Source: Valencia hispanica (Eukaryota > Chordata > Actinopteri > Cyprinodontiformes > Valenciidae). From it: 64,000 nucleotides of DNA. The translations under genes and the position numbers were made by a program. The stretch lies in NCBI GenBank assembly GCA_963556495.2, contig OY747707.1:33657371-33721370 (forward strand). Direction: 5' to 3'. Positions 11,101 to 21,663 of the stretch are shown here, piece by piece; positions within the stretch are counted from its first letter, which is position 1; every line of letters starts with the position of its first letter. The notes under the pieces are model-generated. The model made no database searches, was not told the DNA's origin, and worked only from the letters and a program-made list of their open reading frames with translations.

Positions 11101-14100
11101 GGCCATGAAAACGGATCCCCTCAACACCTTGGCTGCGCCTAGAAATCCCGTCCATAAAAGTTATGAACAGGATCGGTGACAAAGGGCAACCTTGGCGGAG
11201 TCCAACTCTCGCCGGAAACAAGCCCGACTTACAGCCAGCAATGCGAACCAAACTCTGGCACCGGTCTTACAGGGACCTAACAGCCCGTATCAAGGGCCCC
11301 GGTACCCCATACTCCCAGAGTACCCCCCACAGGGCTCCCCGAGGGACACTGTCGAACGCCTTCTCCAAGTCCACAAAACACATGTAGACCGGTTGGACGA
11401 ACTGCCACGCTCCCTCTAGGACCCTGCTGAGGGTGTAGAGCTGGTCCAGTGTTTCCACGGCCAGGACGAAAACTGCATTGTTCCTCCTGGATCCGAGGTT
11501 CGACTATCCGTCGGACCCTCCTCTCCAGAACCCCTGAATAGACCTCACCAGGGAGGCTCAGAAGTGTGATCCCCCTGTAGTTGAAACACACTCTGTGGTC
11601 CCCTTTTTTAAACAGGGGCACCACCACCCCGGTCTGCCAATCCAGGGGAACTCCTCCCGATGTCCACGCGATATTGCACAGCCCCGTTAACCAACACAGC
11701 CCCACAACATCCAGGGCCTTGAGGAACTCCGGTCGAATCTCATCCATCCCCGGAGCCTTGCCACCGAGGAGCTTTTTGACGACCTCGGTGACCTCAGCAC
11801 CAGGGATTGGAGAGCCCCACCCAAAGTCCCAAAACCCTGCTTCCAGATTGGAAGGTGGGATTGAGGAGGTCTTCAAAGTATTCCATCCACCGACCCAAAA
11901 CGTCCCGCGTCGAGGTCAGCAGCACACCATCCCCACTGTAAACAGTATTGGTGGCAGACCACTTCCCCACCCTGAGACGCCGGATGGTGGACCAGAATCG
12001 CTTTAGTATTCAGCCACAACATTTCTTTGGAGGGACTCTTTTTTGGCCTAATTTACTCTTTACCTTAAGTTACTGAATCCATCATATTCAGTTAGAGGAA
12101 GTCTTGTTATGAACCTAAGAGTCATTGTAACAGAAAGTTTCCAAGCCATGTTGGCATCATTATTATTTTGTGCACATTAAAGAATAGTAGCAGATTTTCT
12201 GTGCTGTCTAGAAATGTTCACAGTGTGGTTCTGGACTGTGTCCACCGGAACACAGACATTTATGGCAAACATTTTATACTGCATTTATTTCATCCATGCA
12301 ATCTGTGTTTTTGTATTTTTAACCCAGATTAAATTTGTGTGCATGCATATGAAGAGAGGAGATTTCTGGGAGCTGAGCATGTTGCAGTCTACATTGGTCA
12401 TGACCTTTCTCTTTGGTGTATTCTTCTTGTAATAGAGACCACAGCAGCAGTGCCATTGTTGCCTGTTTTTATGTTTTACCTCCACCAAGGAGGTTATGTT
12501 TTTGCCAGGGTTTGTAGTGCTTTTCTAGTTTCATCTGGGATGATTTTTCCTGACCCAATCCCTGCTAAATTTTGGCTGTGTACTCAAAAGGTTGGATATT
12601 GGGTATTAGAAAAATCATCATTCTTCCTTTATTGGCAATGTTTACTCCATCTACTGTTAAACATGCAAGTAACTCTTGTATTTAAATGTTCTGGTTTCTC
12701 ATCCAGAAAGAAAAGGAGGGATATTGATTGAAAAGAAAATTGTCTGCTGTCAGCTAGGAGCAGGTTTGGTTTTAAATATGGGTGATAATAAGGGTGATAC
12801 TGTTAGTGGGCAGTATGAGTGTTCAGAAAAAGTAATTTTTCAGTGACATGTTGAAAAGGTTTTCTGTTGGTTATTTTGTATTAGACAGACAGACAGACAT
12901 TACATTTTTGTTCTTTGGTGAGAATTTGTGTGTATATAAACACATTTATTTTCTACATTATCTTATTTGATGTTGTCTGCAATTCAAAGCATTTCACTTT
13001 CATGATTCTATTAAATAGGTTTTGAATCTTAATAAATTAAATAGTCATCTTATTGTCTAAGGAATGTTTGGGGAAGCAAATACAACCTAAACGTAAAGTC
13101 TGACAGTTTTTTCCATCATCCAGTGAGGTTTTCACAGCCAGCCTCATGCCTTCTGATTTCCAGCTCTTAATTTTAACACATACTCTTGGAGCAAGACAAG
13201 CTTAAAACACTGCCGAGATAACGTTGATGTTTAATTACACCTCCGGGACATGATTAGTGCTGAGCATTACAAACTTGTGTAATGTGGCGATCATTATCCT
13301 TAACAACACATTTCTAGTCTTTTATTTTTTTTCTTGCCAGAAAACATTAACTCATGCTTTCGAGTTGACAGTAACCATGAAAACATTTACACTCTAAAAC
13401 GTAAAGGGCGAATAAGCAGTTTCTATTTACTAATAGAAAGGATAAAGTAAATGTTTCAGTTTTAGATTAAACAGTATAATCACAAGCATACTACATTTAT
13501 TTGTTTATAAGGAGCAGAGATCTGTTTTATCAATTTGGGACGATTTTATCATTTTGTAATTTATTGTTTAATTTATTGTTTACTGAATTTTTTGAGGCCT
13601 ACCTTTACTTTTCTTATTATCATATTCAGTATGGAATTGTTGTTGGTGTTAATTCAGTGCATTAAGCTACTGTGTACTGATATGATCCTCAAGAAGAGAC
13701 AGAAAGATAGATTTGGTTTCCATTTGGTGGACATGGCTAAATATTTTCCATTTTAAAGAGGTATTTGTCTCAAGAAATAAGATTTTTTTTTTTACCTGAA
13801 AGGAAAGAGGCCATTAGACTCCACTAAGGAATGTTTACCTCTTTAAACAGATAAAGAATATTTATGTTGCTGATTAAAAGTGCATATGTATTTATATTCT
13901 GATCTTTTACCCTTTTTTCCACAGAGAACAGGAAGACAAAAAGGTGAATGTCTCTGTTTGCTCTCACTTCACCGCCTCTCTAACTTTGAGCTATATAATC
14001 TGCTTCTGAGCTCATTCTGAACTGTCACCCTTTGTCCTTCAGCACTAAGTCCTACAACCCTCCTCCACCACCTCCTCCTCCTCCCACCTACAATGTAAGT

Positions 14101-14283
14101 AATTAAAACAGCTGATATCATGCCAGGACTTGTTTTGCTCGGATTACTTCGGGTTTGCCATTAAATTTGATAAGTTACTGATAACACCGGTTCCAAGCTA
14201 ATTTAAGGAAATGATTCATTGTATTTTCTCTCTGCTCCTTACAGCTCAAGCACTACAAACAAACTCAGTCTTTCATGATCTGA
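8108..14283 (+). CDS. jam2: Junctional adhesion molecule 2-like protein (JAM-B), 5' end outside the window
   Basis: This is an immunoglobulin-superfamily adhesion protein of cell contacts. Exons, joined in frame, are 8108-8218, 8339-8488, 9597-9778, 9873-9981, 10066-10173, 13925-13943, 14043-14094 and 14245-14283, stop included. The introns have GT-AG ends and the phases agree. About 255 residues are visible, and the signal peptide and first mature residues lie upstream. The V-type Ig domain has its cysteines in LSCEF and YRCEV. It also carries RIEWKK, matching the R-(V/I/L)-E motif used for JAM dimerisation. The C2-type domain starts VPSCEVPSS, with its main pair in FCKD and YRCES and the extra JAM pair in PSC and KSC. 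One membrane helix (MLIAGASGFVALILFCCICV) is followed by a short basic and nine-proline tail. It ends QTQSFMI, a class II PDZ ligand like the SFII of human JAM2. Fish have two jam2 paralogues, and which one this is cannot be told. Confidence 0.93.
8219..8338 (+). other. jam2 intron of 120 bp, stop-free and in frame
   Basis: The donor is GTGAGT at 8219 and the acceptor TTTTAG ends at 8338. The length is a multiple of three and the frame carries no stop, so retention would insert 40 residues into the V domain. The inserted stretch has no counterpart in human JAM2 and its composition looks intronic. Confidence 0.8.
8489..9596 (+). other. jam2 intron, no other feature
   Basis: AT-rich intron between the V-domain and C2-domain exons. 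The donor GTATGT follows 8488 and the acceptor CCATAG ends at 9596. It contains only a short A run near 9000. Confidence 0.75.
10302..12004 (-). mobile_element. Rex3 (RTE clade) retrotransposon, 5'-truncated, in jam2 intron 5
   Basis: The minus strand encodes a reverse transcriptase followed by the characteristic C-terminal region. At 11175-11195 the + strand carries the conserved block CGGTGACAAAGGGCAACC, and near 11620-11640 it carries ACCACCCCGGTCTGCCA. Both are known as conserved Rex3 sites. The 3' end is near 10302 (GGGTCGGGTTGCGGGGGCAG on +) and the copy stops near 12004. A six-base AGTATT on both sides (10296-10301 and 12005-12010) may be the target duplication. It lies antisense to jam2. 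Confidence 0.88.
10303..11876 (-). pseudogene. Rex3 reverse transcriptase, frameshifted
   Basis: Three overlapping open stretches make up the damaged protein. The first, 11876-11277, has the fingers region (LGGKAPGMDEIRPEFLKAL, VVVPLFKKGDHRVC, NYRGITLLS). The motif A region (CFVDLEKAFDSVPRG) sits in another frame near 11380-11340. The second, 11251-10868, has GLRQGCPLSPILFITFMD, but the usual catalytic box is decayed to LLLTDGVDLLASS, so the two catalytic aspartates are not both kept. The third, 10914-10303, is the thumb and C-terminal region (YVPTLIYGHELWVVTKR to LLKLLPPQPDPR). The copy is non-functional, and the endonuclease is absent because of truncation. Confidence 0.87.
12478..12605 (+). 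repeat. Short dispersed repeat with CCTCC...GGAGG head, copy 1
   Basis: It starts ACCTCCACCAAGGAGGTTAT, which forms a small inverted repeat at its end, and continues with TTTTGCCAGGGTTTG. A related sequence occurs at 26995-27170. It is probably a miniature DNA transposon end, and the superfamily is not clear from the window. Confidence 0.5.
12606..13924 (+). other. Rest of jam2 intron 5, no further feature
   Basis: AT-rich intron sequence with a short ACAG run near 12886. Open frames here are short and without domains. It ends in a good pyrimidine tract (CCTTTTTTCCACAG) before the 19-nt exon. Confidence 0.6.
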
Positions 14284-14830
14284 GGTGACAGCACTGATTT
14301 CATCACACAGCCAAAGTGTACGACAGGAACACTCATTGACTCCGCTGCAGGCTTTGAAATCTTCAGCTATCAGGCCAAAGCAGACGTTTCACAGGCCTTT
14401 CTACTTTGTGGGTTTTGACCAGTGAAAGTCCCAACAGTACAAAGCCAGGTGTACAGGTTCATTACTTTTTCAAAGCCTGTAGTCTGTATTTGTCATGCTG
14501 ACATTTAATGTTTTTCAATTCTTGTTCTGAGAGCAGGTTTTGGTCAGTGTATATCTTGTTTGGTAAACTGTATATAAATTTGGTTACAAATGCTTAATGT
14601 TGGTTTTTGTTGACATGGAGATGTGTAATATTTTATGTTTCTAGTCTCTTTTTATACCATTTAATGGAACTGCTTGTTGATCTGATGCTGTTTTTCTTGT
14701 AAACATTCTTTAAAATAATTAGTTGAACAGGTGTCTGCACACACTGAACAGTATTTTAGAGGTTTCAAATCTTGTATGCTCATATTTTGAGAAATCTAAG
14801 TTATACACAATAAAGAATGCTGGGTAAATA
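14284..14830 (+). other. jam2: jam2 3' untranslated region
   Basis: Sequence after the TGA at 14281-14283, without further splice signals, running to about 15-20 bases past the polyadenylation signal at 14809. The length of about 545 nt is ordinary. Confidence 0.75.
14809..14814 (+). terminator. jam2: Polyadenylation signal of jam2
   Basis: A canonical AATAAA lies 526 nt after the stop codon. Several TGT-rich stretches precede it, and a TG-rich GCATGTTGGGTTT follows as a plausible downstream element. Confidence 0.8.
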
Positions 14831-15736
14831 TGCATGTTGGGTTTAATGAAGCTCAGTAAGGAACTAATTTCCCCAAGTTTAAGAACACACTATGAAAATA
14901 AAAATAAACCAGAACTTAGATGGTCTGTATGAAAGTCCATAATTCGTGATGGAGGGTGAGAGTTCCCTTGATTTTTCGGAGCATGCACAAAACCTGTGGT
15001 GGTCCCAAGTCTGCATCTTCAATGCTGTGTGGAGGAGCCTGGCAGCAACACAATGTGTGACCTGCAAGCACCTATGTGCATTGATCATCAGAGAACTTGA
15101 AGCAGAATTAATCTCAATGGCCAAATCCCAAGGCTATAATTTCCTTAAACGTTCCCAGCATGGTGGTATGCCCCTTTCATGGAATAGGGCTTCAAGCTGG
15201 GAATAGCAGACACACCTTCAAATGTCCCACATAGCCATATGGGAAGTTGCATTGTATCTAGGCATAAACAGAATTAACAATGAAAACTACCTTTTTGGAT
15301 GACTTGTTTATTTGTGTATTAATGTACACTGTCAATTTTAGATGAATACACTGACGTGTAGAAAAAGAGGAGGAAGAACAAAGATAGGAGAAGGGAAAAT
15401 ACATCTCGTGGGGTTTGAAATAATGTTTTAGTCACAGCACAAGTCACACATAACTTGAGGCTCCAGGTTTAATGTTATCAACTCGGTAAAGGACACACAT
15501 ATTATCGACAGATGATTAATTTTATTTCCATGATTCTTTTTGGCTGCAGTCTTTGAGTGCTGCATCAGATAAAGGTCATTGCACAGATTGGCAAGCTCAA
15601 CCATGCTGTCCACAAAACCCCTCACCTGCAGCCACCTATGCTGCAAACAAACTTGTTCAAATACTGATGGGGTTTTTTTTCCCATTCCGATCAAGGATGA
15701 AACTGATTATGGAGGTGCAGAAACCTTTTACATATA
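14831..15736. other. Intergenic sequence downstream of jam2
   Basis: No gene could be named. On the minus strand, 15639-15549 has a codon-like stretch (GFVDSMVELANLCNDLYLM) next to CTGCAGGTGAGG, but it has no recognisable homology and may be chance. Confidence 0.4.
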
Positions 15737-17344
15737 CAGTGGCTTGCAAAAGTATTCGGCCCCCTTGAACTTTTCCACATTTTGTCACATTACAGCCACA
15801 AGCATGAATCAATTTTATTGGAATTCCACGTGCAAGACCAATACAAAGTGGTGTACACGTGAGAAGTGGCACAAAAATCATACATGATTCCAAACATTTT
15901 TTACAAATAAATAACTGAAAAGTGGGGTGTGCGTAATTATTCAGCCCCCTGAGTCAATACTTTGTAGAATCACCTTTTGCTGCAATTACAGCTGCCAGTC
16001 TTTTAGTGTATGTCTCTACCAGCTTTGCACATTTAGAGACTGAAATTCTTGCCCATTCTTCTTTGCAAAACAGCTCCAGCTCAGTCAGATTAGATGGACA
16101 GCGTTTGTGAACAGCAGCTTTCAGATCTTGCCACAGATTCTCGATTGGATTTAGATCTGGACTTTGACTGGGCCATTCTAACACATGGATATGTTTTGTT
16201 TTAAACCATTCCATTGTTGCCCTGGCTTTATATTTAGGGTCGTTGTCCTGCTGGAAGGTGAACCTCTGTCCCAGTCTCAAGTCTTTTGCAGACTCCAAGA
16301 GGTTATCTTCCAAGATTGCCCTGTATTTGGCTCCATCCATCTTCCCATCAACTCTGACCAGCTTCCCTGTCCCTGCTGAAGAGAAGCACCCCCAGAGCAT
16401 GATGCTGCCACCACCATATTTGACAGTGGGGATGGTGTGTTCAGAGTGATGTGCAGTGTTAGTTTTCCGCCACACATAGCGTTTTGCATTTTGGCCAAAA
16501 AGTTCCATTTTGGTCTCATCTGACCAGAGCACCTTCTTCCACATGTTTGCTGTGTCCCCCACATGGCTTGTGGCAAACTGCAAACGGGACTTCTTATGGT
16601 TTTCTTTTAACAATGGCTTTCTTCTTGCCACTCTTCCATAAAGGCCAACTTTGTGCAGTGCATGACTAATAGTTGTCCTATGGACAGATTCCCCCACCTG
16701 AGCTGTAGATCTCTGCAGCTCGTCCAGAGTCACCATGGGCCTCTTGGCTGCATTTCTGATCAGTGCTCTCCTTGTTCGGCCTGTGAGTTCAGGTGGACGG
16801 CCTTGTCTTGGTAGGTTTACAGTTGTGCCATACTCCTTCCATTTCTGAATGATCGCTTGAACAGCGCTCCGTGGGATGTTCAAGGCTTGGGAAATCTTTT
16901 TGTAGCCTAAGCCTGCTTTAAATTTCTCAATAACTTTATCCCTGACCTGTCTGGTGTGTTCTTTGGACTTCATGGTGTTGTTGCTCCCAACATTCTCTTA
17001 GACAACCTCTGAGACCGTCACAGGGCAGCTGTATTTGTACTGACATTAGATTACACACACAGGTGCACTCTATTTAGTCATTAGCACTCATCAGGCAATG
17101 TCTATGGGCAACTGACTGCACTCAGACCAAAGGGGGCTGAATAATTACGCACACCCCACTTTTCAGTTATTTATTTGTAAAAAATGTTTGGAATCATGTA
17201 TGATTTTCGTTCCACTTCTCACGTGTACACCACTTTGTATTGGTCTTTCACGTGGAATTCCAATAAAATTGATTCATGTTTGTGGCTGTAATGTGACCAA
17301 ATGTGGAAAAGTTCAAGGGGGCTGAATACTTTTGCAAGCCACTG
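15737..17344 (-). mobile_element. Full-length Tc1-like DNA transposon, copy B
   Basis: The element is 1608 bp long, starts CAGTGGCTTGC, ends GCAAGCCACTG and is flanked by TA (15735-15736 and 17345-17346), the Tc1/mariner target. The inverted repeats are about 215 bp each (15737-15951 and 17131-17344). Within each, a GGCCCCCTTGA or AGGGGGCTGAA motif occurs both near the tip and at the inner edge, consistent with an inverted/direct repeat layout that gives two transposase sites per end. The long repeats are nearly identical. It contains an intact transposase frame and is the same family as copy A. Confidence 0.95.
15954..16973 (-). CDS. Tc1-like transposase, intact open reading frame
   Basis: The 339-residue protein has the usual length for Tc1 transposases, which cut and paste the element at TA sites in the nucleus. 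Residues about 1-110 form the paired helix-turn-helix region that binds the inverted repeats, with a GRPPELTGRTRR linker near 57-69 resembling the GRPR-type hook. The DDE catalytic domain follows. D152 is in [13 protein letters not shown]243 in FQQDNDPK and E278 in [11 protein letters not shown]. There are 34 residues between D243 and E278, the DD34E spacing. The glycine-rich block [18 protein letters not shown] spans 186-203. The start ATG at 16973 aligns with the start in copy A. No stop or frameshift interrupts it. Whether it still encodes an active enzyme cannot be judged from sequence alone. Confidence 0.93.
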   Translation of the reverse strand: MKSKEHTRQVRDKVIEKFKAGLGYKKISQALNIPRSAVQAIIQKWKEYGTTVNLPRQGRPPELTGRTRRALIRNAAKRPMVTLDELQRSTAQVGESVHRTTISHALHKVGLYGRVARRKPLLKENHKKSRLQFATSHVGDTANMWKKVLWSDETKMELFGQNAKRYVWRKTNTAHHSEHTIPTVKYGGGSIMLWGCFSSAGTGKLVRVDGKMDGAKYRAILEDNLLESAKDLRLGQRFTFQQDNDPKYKARATMEWFKTKHIHVLEWPSQSPDLNPIENLWQDLKAAVHKRCPSNLTELELFCKEEWARISVSKCAKLVETYTKRLAAVIAAKGDSTKY

Positions 17345-17346
17345 TA

Positions 17347-20019
17347 TGGGGAAACTAAACAGATTAGAGGATGGAGCCAGTACTTCTGTGGCTCAGGTGG
17401 GCATTACTTTATGGTTTAGTAGAACAAAATATCCTCCTCCTCAAGTATCATCTTTAAAATGTACAAGACTTCCGGAAACTGCAGAGCTGTAACAAGCCAC
17501 CCCCCAGTAGCCAAACCCATCTGTTCTCTGATTGCATATTTAAATTTGTGATTGACAAGACACTGCCCAATCAGATGAGAGGAAGAAATATCCGCTCAAA
17601 ATTAGTACTTGCAAGTTTAAAGTCACATACACTTGAGAACACAATCTTACATGTAGTTTTTTGCTTTTTCAGTGTAAAAGACCTAATTACTTGACACAAC
17701 TACGCAATCTGATGTACAACTAAAAAAAGATTAAAGACTTGAATTTGTGCCTGTATTACTGCCTTTATGTTTGTTTTTTAGCTGTCGTGTATTAGAAACT
17801 AGGAACCAAGTAAAATCCGAACAGGAGTTGTGACGTGTTTGTGTGTGCTTTGCTTCTTACATATTCAGATAGGTGTTTCATTTATCAGGGTTCTCTACTG
17901 TGGAACCACCCCACATTTCTTTGTCCATATGGCAGGTATTCTGTCAACGTTTAAAAGTTTTCTGTCTTTATTAGCAGGTTTTTTTGAGCACAAAACATTT
18001 CTAAATCAAAAGCAGGAGTAGGTCAGTCCAGTTGAATGATAATGAAAGTGAATACAATATCTAGTGTAATTAGGAGTTAAGATGCTGCTGAATATTGGGA
18101 ACCCTTTTGCACACAAGCAGTGTTTCTATAAGCAAAAAAAATTAAAGACAATAATTTGTGCCTATACAGTAAAAGTGAAAAATCACGTCCATTGTTGTTT
18201 GTATCAGAATTTTCTTAAACTGTCAAAGATTGTTGGTTCTTTATGGACTGAAAAAGGTTTGTATTTGGATCAAATCATTACATGTTTGTTAGTATTGTCT
18301 GGCCAAAATAAGGTCCATGTTTTCTTTTTACCACAAGAGTGCAGCAAAGCCTCAACCAATTACTCACATACTCTCAGCTGCCAAAAAGGCCTGCAAGCTG
18401 CCAGCTACTATTCATTATTTGTCTATGAACAGATCCTCTATTGTTCTCTTCCTTTTGTGCTTATTGTTCTTGTCATTTTGGTGTCCATATATTTTAAGCT
18501 CTTGTCTTGCAGGTTTTTTAAAATTCTGCTGCATAAAGTCTCTGCAGAAACAGATTGCATATTTATGTCCTTGAAGGTTTAATACATGTTTGTGTTATTT
18601 GGTATGCATCCTAAATATCCTATCATTTGATCTCAGACAAATCTATACCTGCAGACTGCAGATAATAATAGGGATCACCTGACCTATATAATAACCTCCT
18701 GGAGTGATTACAGGGTAAGCGGAGCCTATTGATCTGCAGATACGGCTCTACGGTACATTAGCTGAAACCATTCCGATCAGCTTCTCCGGCTGCACATTGG
18801 CAGTGCTCAAAAATGCAAATGGGAATGTTGTGGCAGCCTGTCAAGAGCAGAGAAAATGGATCCTGGGTCAGAACTGCTTTCGCTTTGAGCATAATGACAC
18901 AATGACAACACATTAGTATTTTGTTCAGTAATTCACTGCTGAACAGTCATGGACTTCTGCGTCTGATAGAATAAAATAGCAGTTTCTTGTATTTCTCTGT
19001 CAGTCTGTGCACGATTGCTCAGTTGGAGGCCATTAAGGGAAATCTACTCTGCACAATGCATTAAGGATGTTTTGAATGTGTCATGTGGAGTCTATCAATA
19101 CTCACCAGAGATGTAGAGAACAAAAAACACACACACAAAAACAAGCATATGGTGCAACTGTGGGCACTAAAAAAGCCTCTGTTTCAGATTAATTTTAGTC
19201 AAACAAACTTAATATTATATTTAAATAAAGCAATTTTTAAATGCACGTAAAAAAGTATTTAATACAATTTATCTGAATATAAACTTTACTAAATCTGAAT
19301 ATAACAAAAAACTATGTTATAACTAATCTATTTATTTATTATTTTTGGTCTTTTTATTGCTAAATGGTATAGTGCTGTAAATTATGTTCAACAAACATGT
19401 CTTTGTGTTTCTATAGAACACCTTATTGGAATTATTGATTGTCACAGCACAAAACTATTTTGATCCAATGCCGCTATGCAGGGTGTTAATCATACGGTGA
19501 CAATAGAGGGTGTAGGGGGTTGACTTTTCTCAGTGATGAGAAGGTAGATCAAAACTATCACAATCTTTGTAGTTTCCGATCTTTATCAAATTATTCTGGA
19601 GCTAAACTTGTCACATTAAAAGAACCTGCAATGTATTTTATTGGGATATATGTGTGATCAGCACATAATTGGGCATGATAACTATGACATGGATGGATAC
19701 ATGACATGGTTTCCATTTTCTTTTTTACAAAATTGTTGAAAAAAAGTTGACATTTTAGTCACCTCCACTCACTAACATCAATCAAACCGAATAAGACATT
19801 GCCGCCCATGGCTGGACAGGATTAATCAAAGAAACAGTCAAGAGGTTGACTTTTTAATATTTATTGAGATTAATTTGCAACTACAGGGAGCATGAGATGT
19901 GACTCCAGCACAGACACAGGTAGGAGAAATGATTACAGTAGCAGCATCGAATTTTTGTATATTTATATTTATGTGCAGTTCTTTTTGTAAATTTATCTTT
20001 TGTATTTTATCTAAAGGAC
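17347..20019. other. AT-rich intergenic sequence, no feature recognised
   Basis: No coding region with domains, no RNA gene and no clear repeat was seen. An open frame of 166 codons at 18082-18582 lacks homology and low-complexity bias explains it. Confidence 0.5.
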
Positions 20020-20450
20020 TATATCATGCAAAATCAACTTTTTGGAGCTTTTAACCATGTTGTAATGCAATTTTCTTATTAAAACCCCCCAGCCAGAGTG
20101 GTTTTTGGCTTAATTCAGGCATTTCTCAGTCATCCTCCTGAATCCTGCACTCCGATCAGCTACACCGCCCTCCGCTGAAAAACGACTGTCTCATGAAATA
20201 ATGACGTATTTACGTAACCGTGTCAAACCAGGAAGTGTCCGACATGTCCCTCCGCCCCTGCAGATTAAACACACACGGCCCCTTTTTCACAGATGCGAGC
20301 TGCGAGAGTCCGAAGCAAGACACTAAGCACCACCGTTTTTATAGTATTTTACTTTCTAAAATGGCTCGGTGAAACTGCGCATTTGGCTGCGAGGCCGGGG
20401 CTCAAGGCTACGTCATGAAATAGGTGGAACTCACGGGAGGGGGATTTTAG
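20020..20450 (+). repeat. Possible end of a DNA transposon with a THAP-like relic
   Basis: The block starting ATCATGCAAAATCAACTTTT resembles a sequence commonly repeated in fish genomes. At 20360-20400 a short frame reads MAR then, after a stop, NCAFGCEAGAQGYV. The Cys-x3-Cys spacing after an initial Met recalls the start of a THAP zinc finger, as found in P-type transposases. Both assignments are tentative. Confidence 0.3.
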
Positions 20451-20734
20451 TGAAACCGAACATCTTACTTCCTGGTCGAAAAATAACTCCGGCATATAAA
20501 TTATATTTCTGGAATAAATTAAGACTATATAATGTTAACGATAACATTTTATCACATATATGCCTATCCCAGACATTGAAAGCTGTAAAATAGCATAATA
20601 TAGGACCGTAAACTTATTTTTACTTTAACCAGTGGTTAGTGCTGTCTGTCTGTCTTTCATTTCTGCACCTTTTTCCTGTTCTTGTTTGTGTGTTTGTGTC
20701 TTGTTTGTGTATCTGGCCGTAGCATGTGAACTTC

Positions 20735-20765
20735 TCCACTGTGGGATCAATAAAGCATTTAATTG
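20735..20765 (+). repeat. Probable LINE 3' tail fragment
   Basis: CTCCACTGTGGGATCAATAAAGC closely resembles the 3' end of the Rex1-like LINE at 45080-45105 (CTGGGATCAATAAAG). Confidence 0.4.
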
Positions 20766-20869
20766 CAATTAAAAAAATTATAGTAATCAACATAACTGTT
20801 AGCACTAGGATTTCTCTCTAAAATTGCAAAAACATTTGTCAAATTTCTTGCAGCCACCTACCATTTTCT

Positions 20870-21480
20870 GATATTTGAGGAAAAGTTCACCGCAATCCTC
20901 ACTTTCAAGTGTCAGATGTTTGAAGTGTTTCTTGAAGGTTCACTCTGTTTTAAGTCACCCCACATAATCTCAATGACCAAGATTTGCGGCCTGACTTGAT
21001 ACAGGACTTCCCACTTCTCAGTTTTTGGAAAGTCCTTGGGGGTTTTCGTTGTATGGCTTGGGTTATCATGTTGCATAGTGCAGTTCTGCTTCAGCTTTAT
21101 TTTTTTTTTTATTTTTTTTTTACAGATGGTCTCACATTTTCCTCAATCCTCTGATATGCAGTAGGATTAAGGGTGGATTCTATGATGGTGAACTGACTGG
21201 ATCTTGCTGCAACAAAGAATCCACAAACCATGACAATTCCACCTTCATGCTTTGCAGTTGGTATGAGGATCTTTTCCTTGAATGGTGTATTTGTTTTATG
21301 CCAAACATGTCTTCTGTATGGTGTCATTGTTCTCTCTGACCCTTATTAGTCAGGTCATCATTCGTTTGTTTAGAGAAAAAGGATTTCCTATTTGCACACC
21401 TCTCATTAAAAACATGTGCAGATTTTGTCTGATTGTACATGTACCCTCACATTAACAGTAGCAGGAACCTGCTTTGGGTC
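20870..21480 (-). mobile_element. Decayed Tc1-like transposon
   Basis: The minus strand has a transposase central fragment at 21327-21109 (VWHKTNT, then HEGGIVMVCGFF in place of the GGGSIMLWG block). Further down, in another frame, it carries QHDNPSHTTK and VIEIMWGDLK, matching the second Asp and final Glu blocks of Tc1 transposases. Termini are not recognisable and T-rich insertions interrupt it. Confidence 0.75.
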
Positions 21481-21611
21481 AGACCTGGCACTTGTAGACT
21501 TTTTCACGTTTACTAAATGTGAAATGTGTGATTATTATTTTTTTATCTTATAATTATCTTTTGAGTCCTCTATAAAATCCCTTATCAGACTCATAAACTG
21601 CTTCAATCTAC

Positions 21612-21612
<1 letters not shown>

Positions 21613-21662
<50 letters not shown>

Positions 21663-21663
21663 A
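21613..21663. repeat. GAAA microsatellite
   Basis: About 12 perfect repeats of GAAA. Confidence 0.97.

Noticed and set aside
12214..12731. Open frames in jam2 intron 5
   Set aside because: They overlap a dispersed repeat and intron sequence and show no homology or splice signals.
18082..18582. 166-codon open frame with hydrophobic stretches
   Set aside because: No domain, no splice context, AT-rich flanks and codon use consistent with chance.
21613..21663. Possible CRISPR-like repeat
   Set aside because: It is a simple GAAA microsatellite without spacers.
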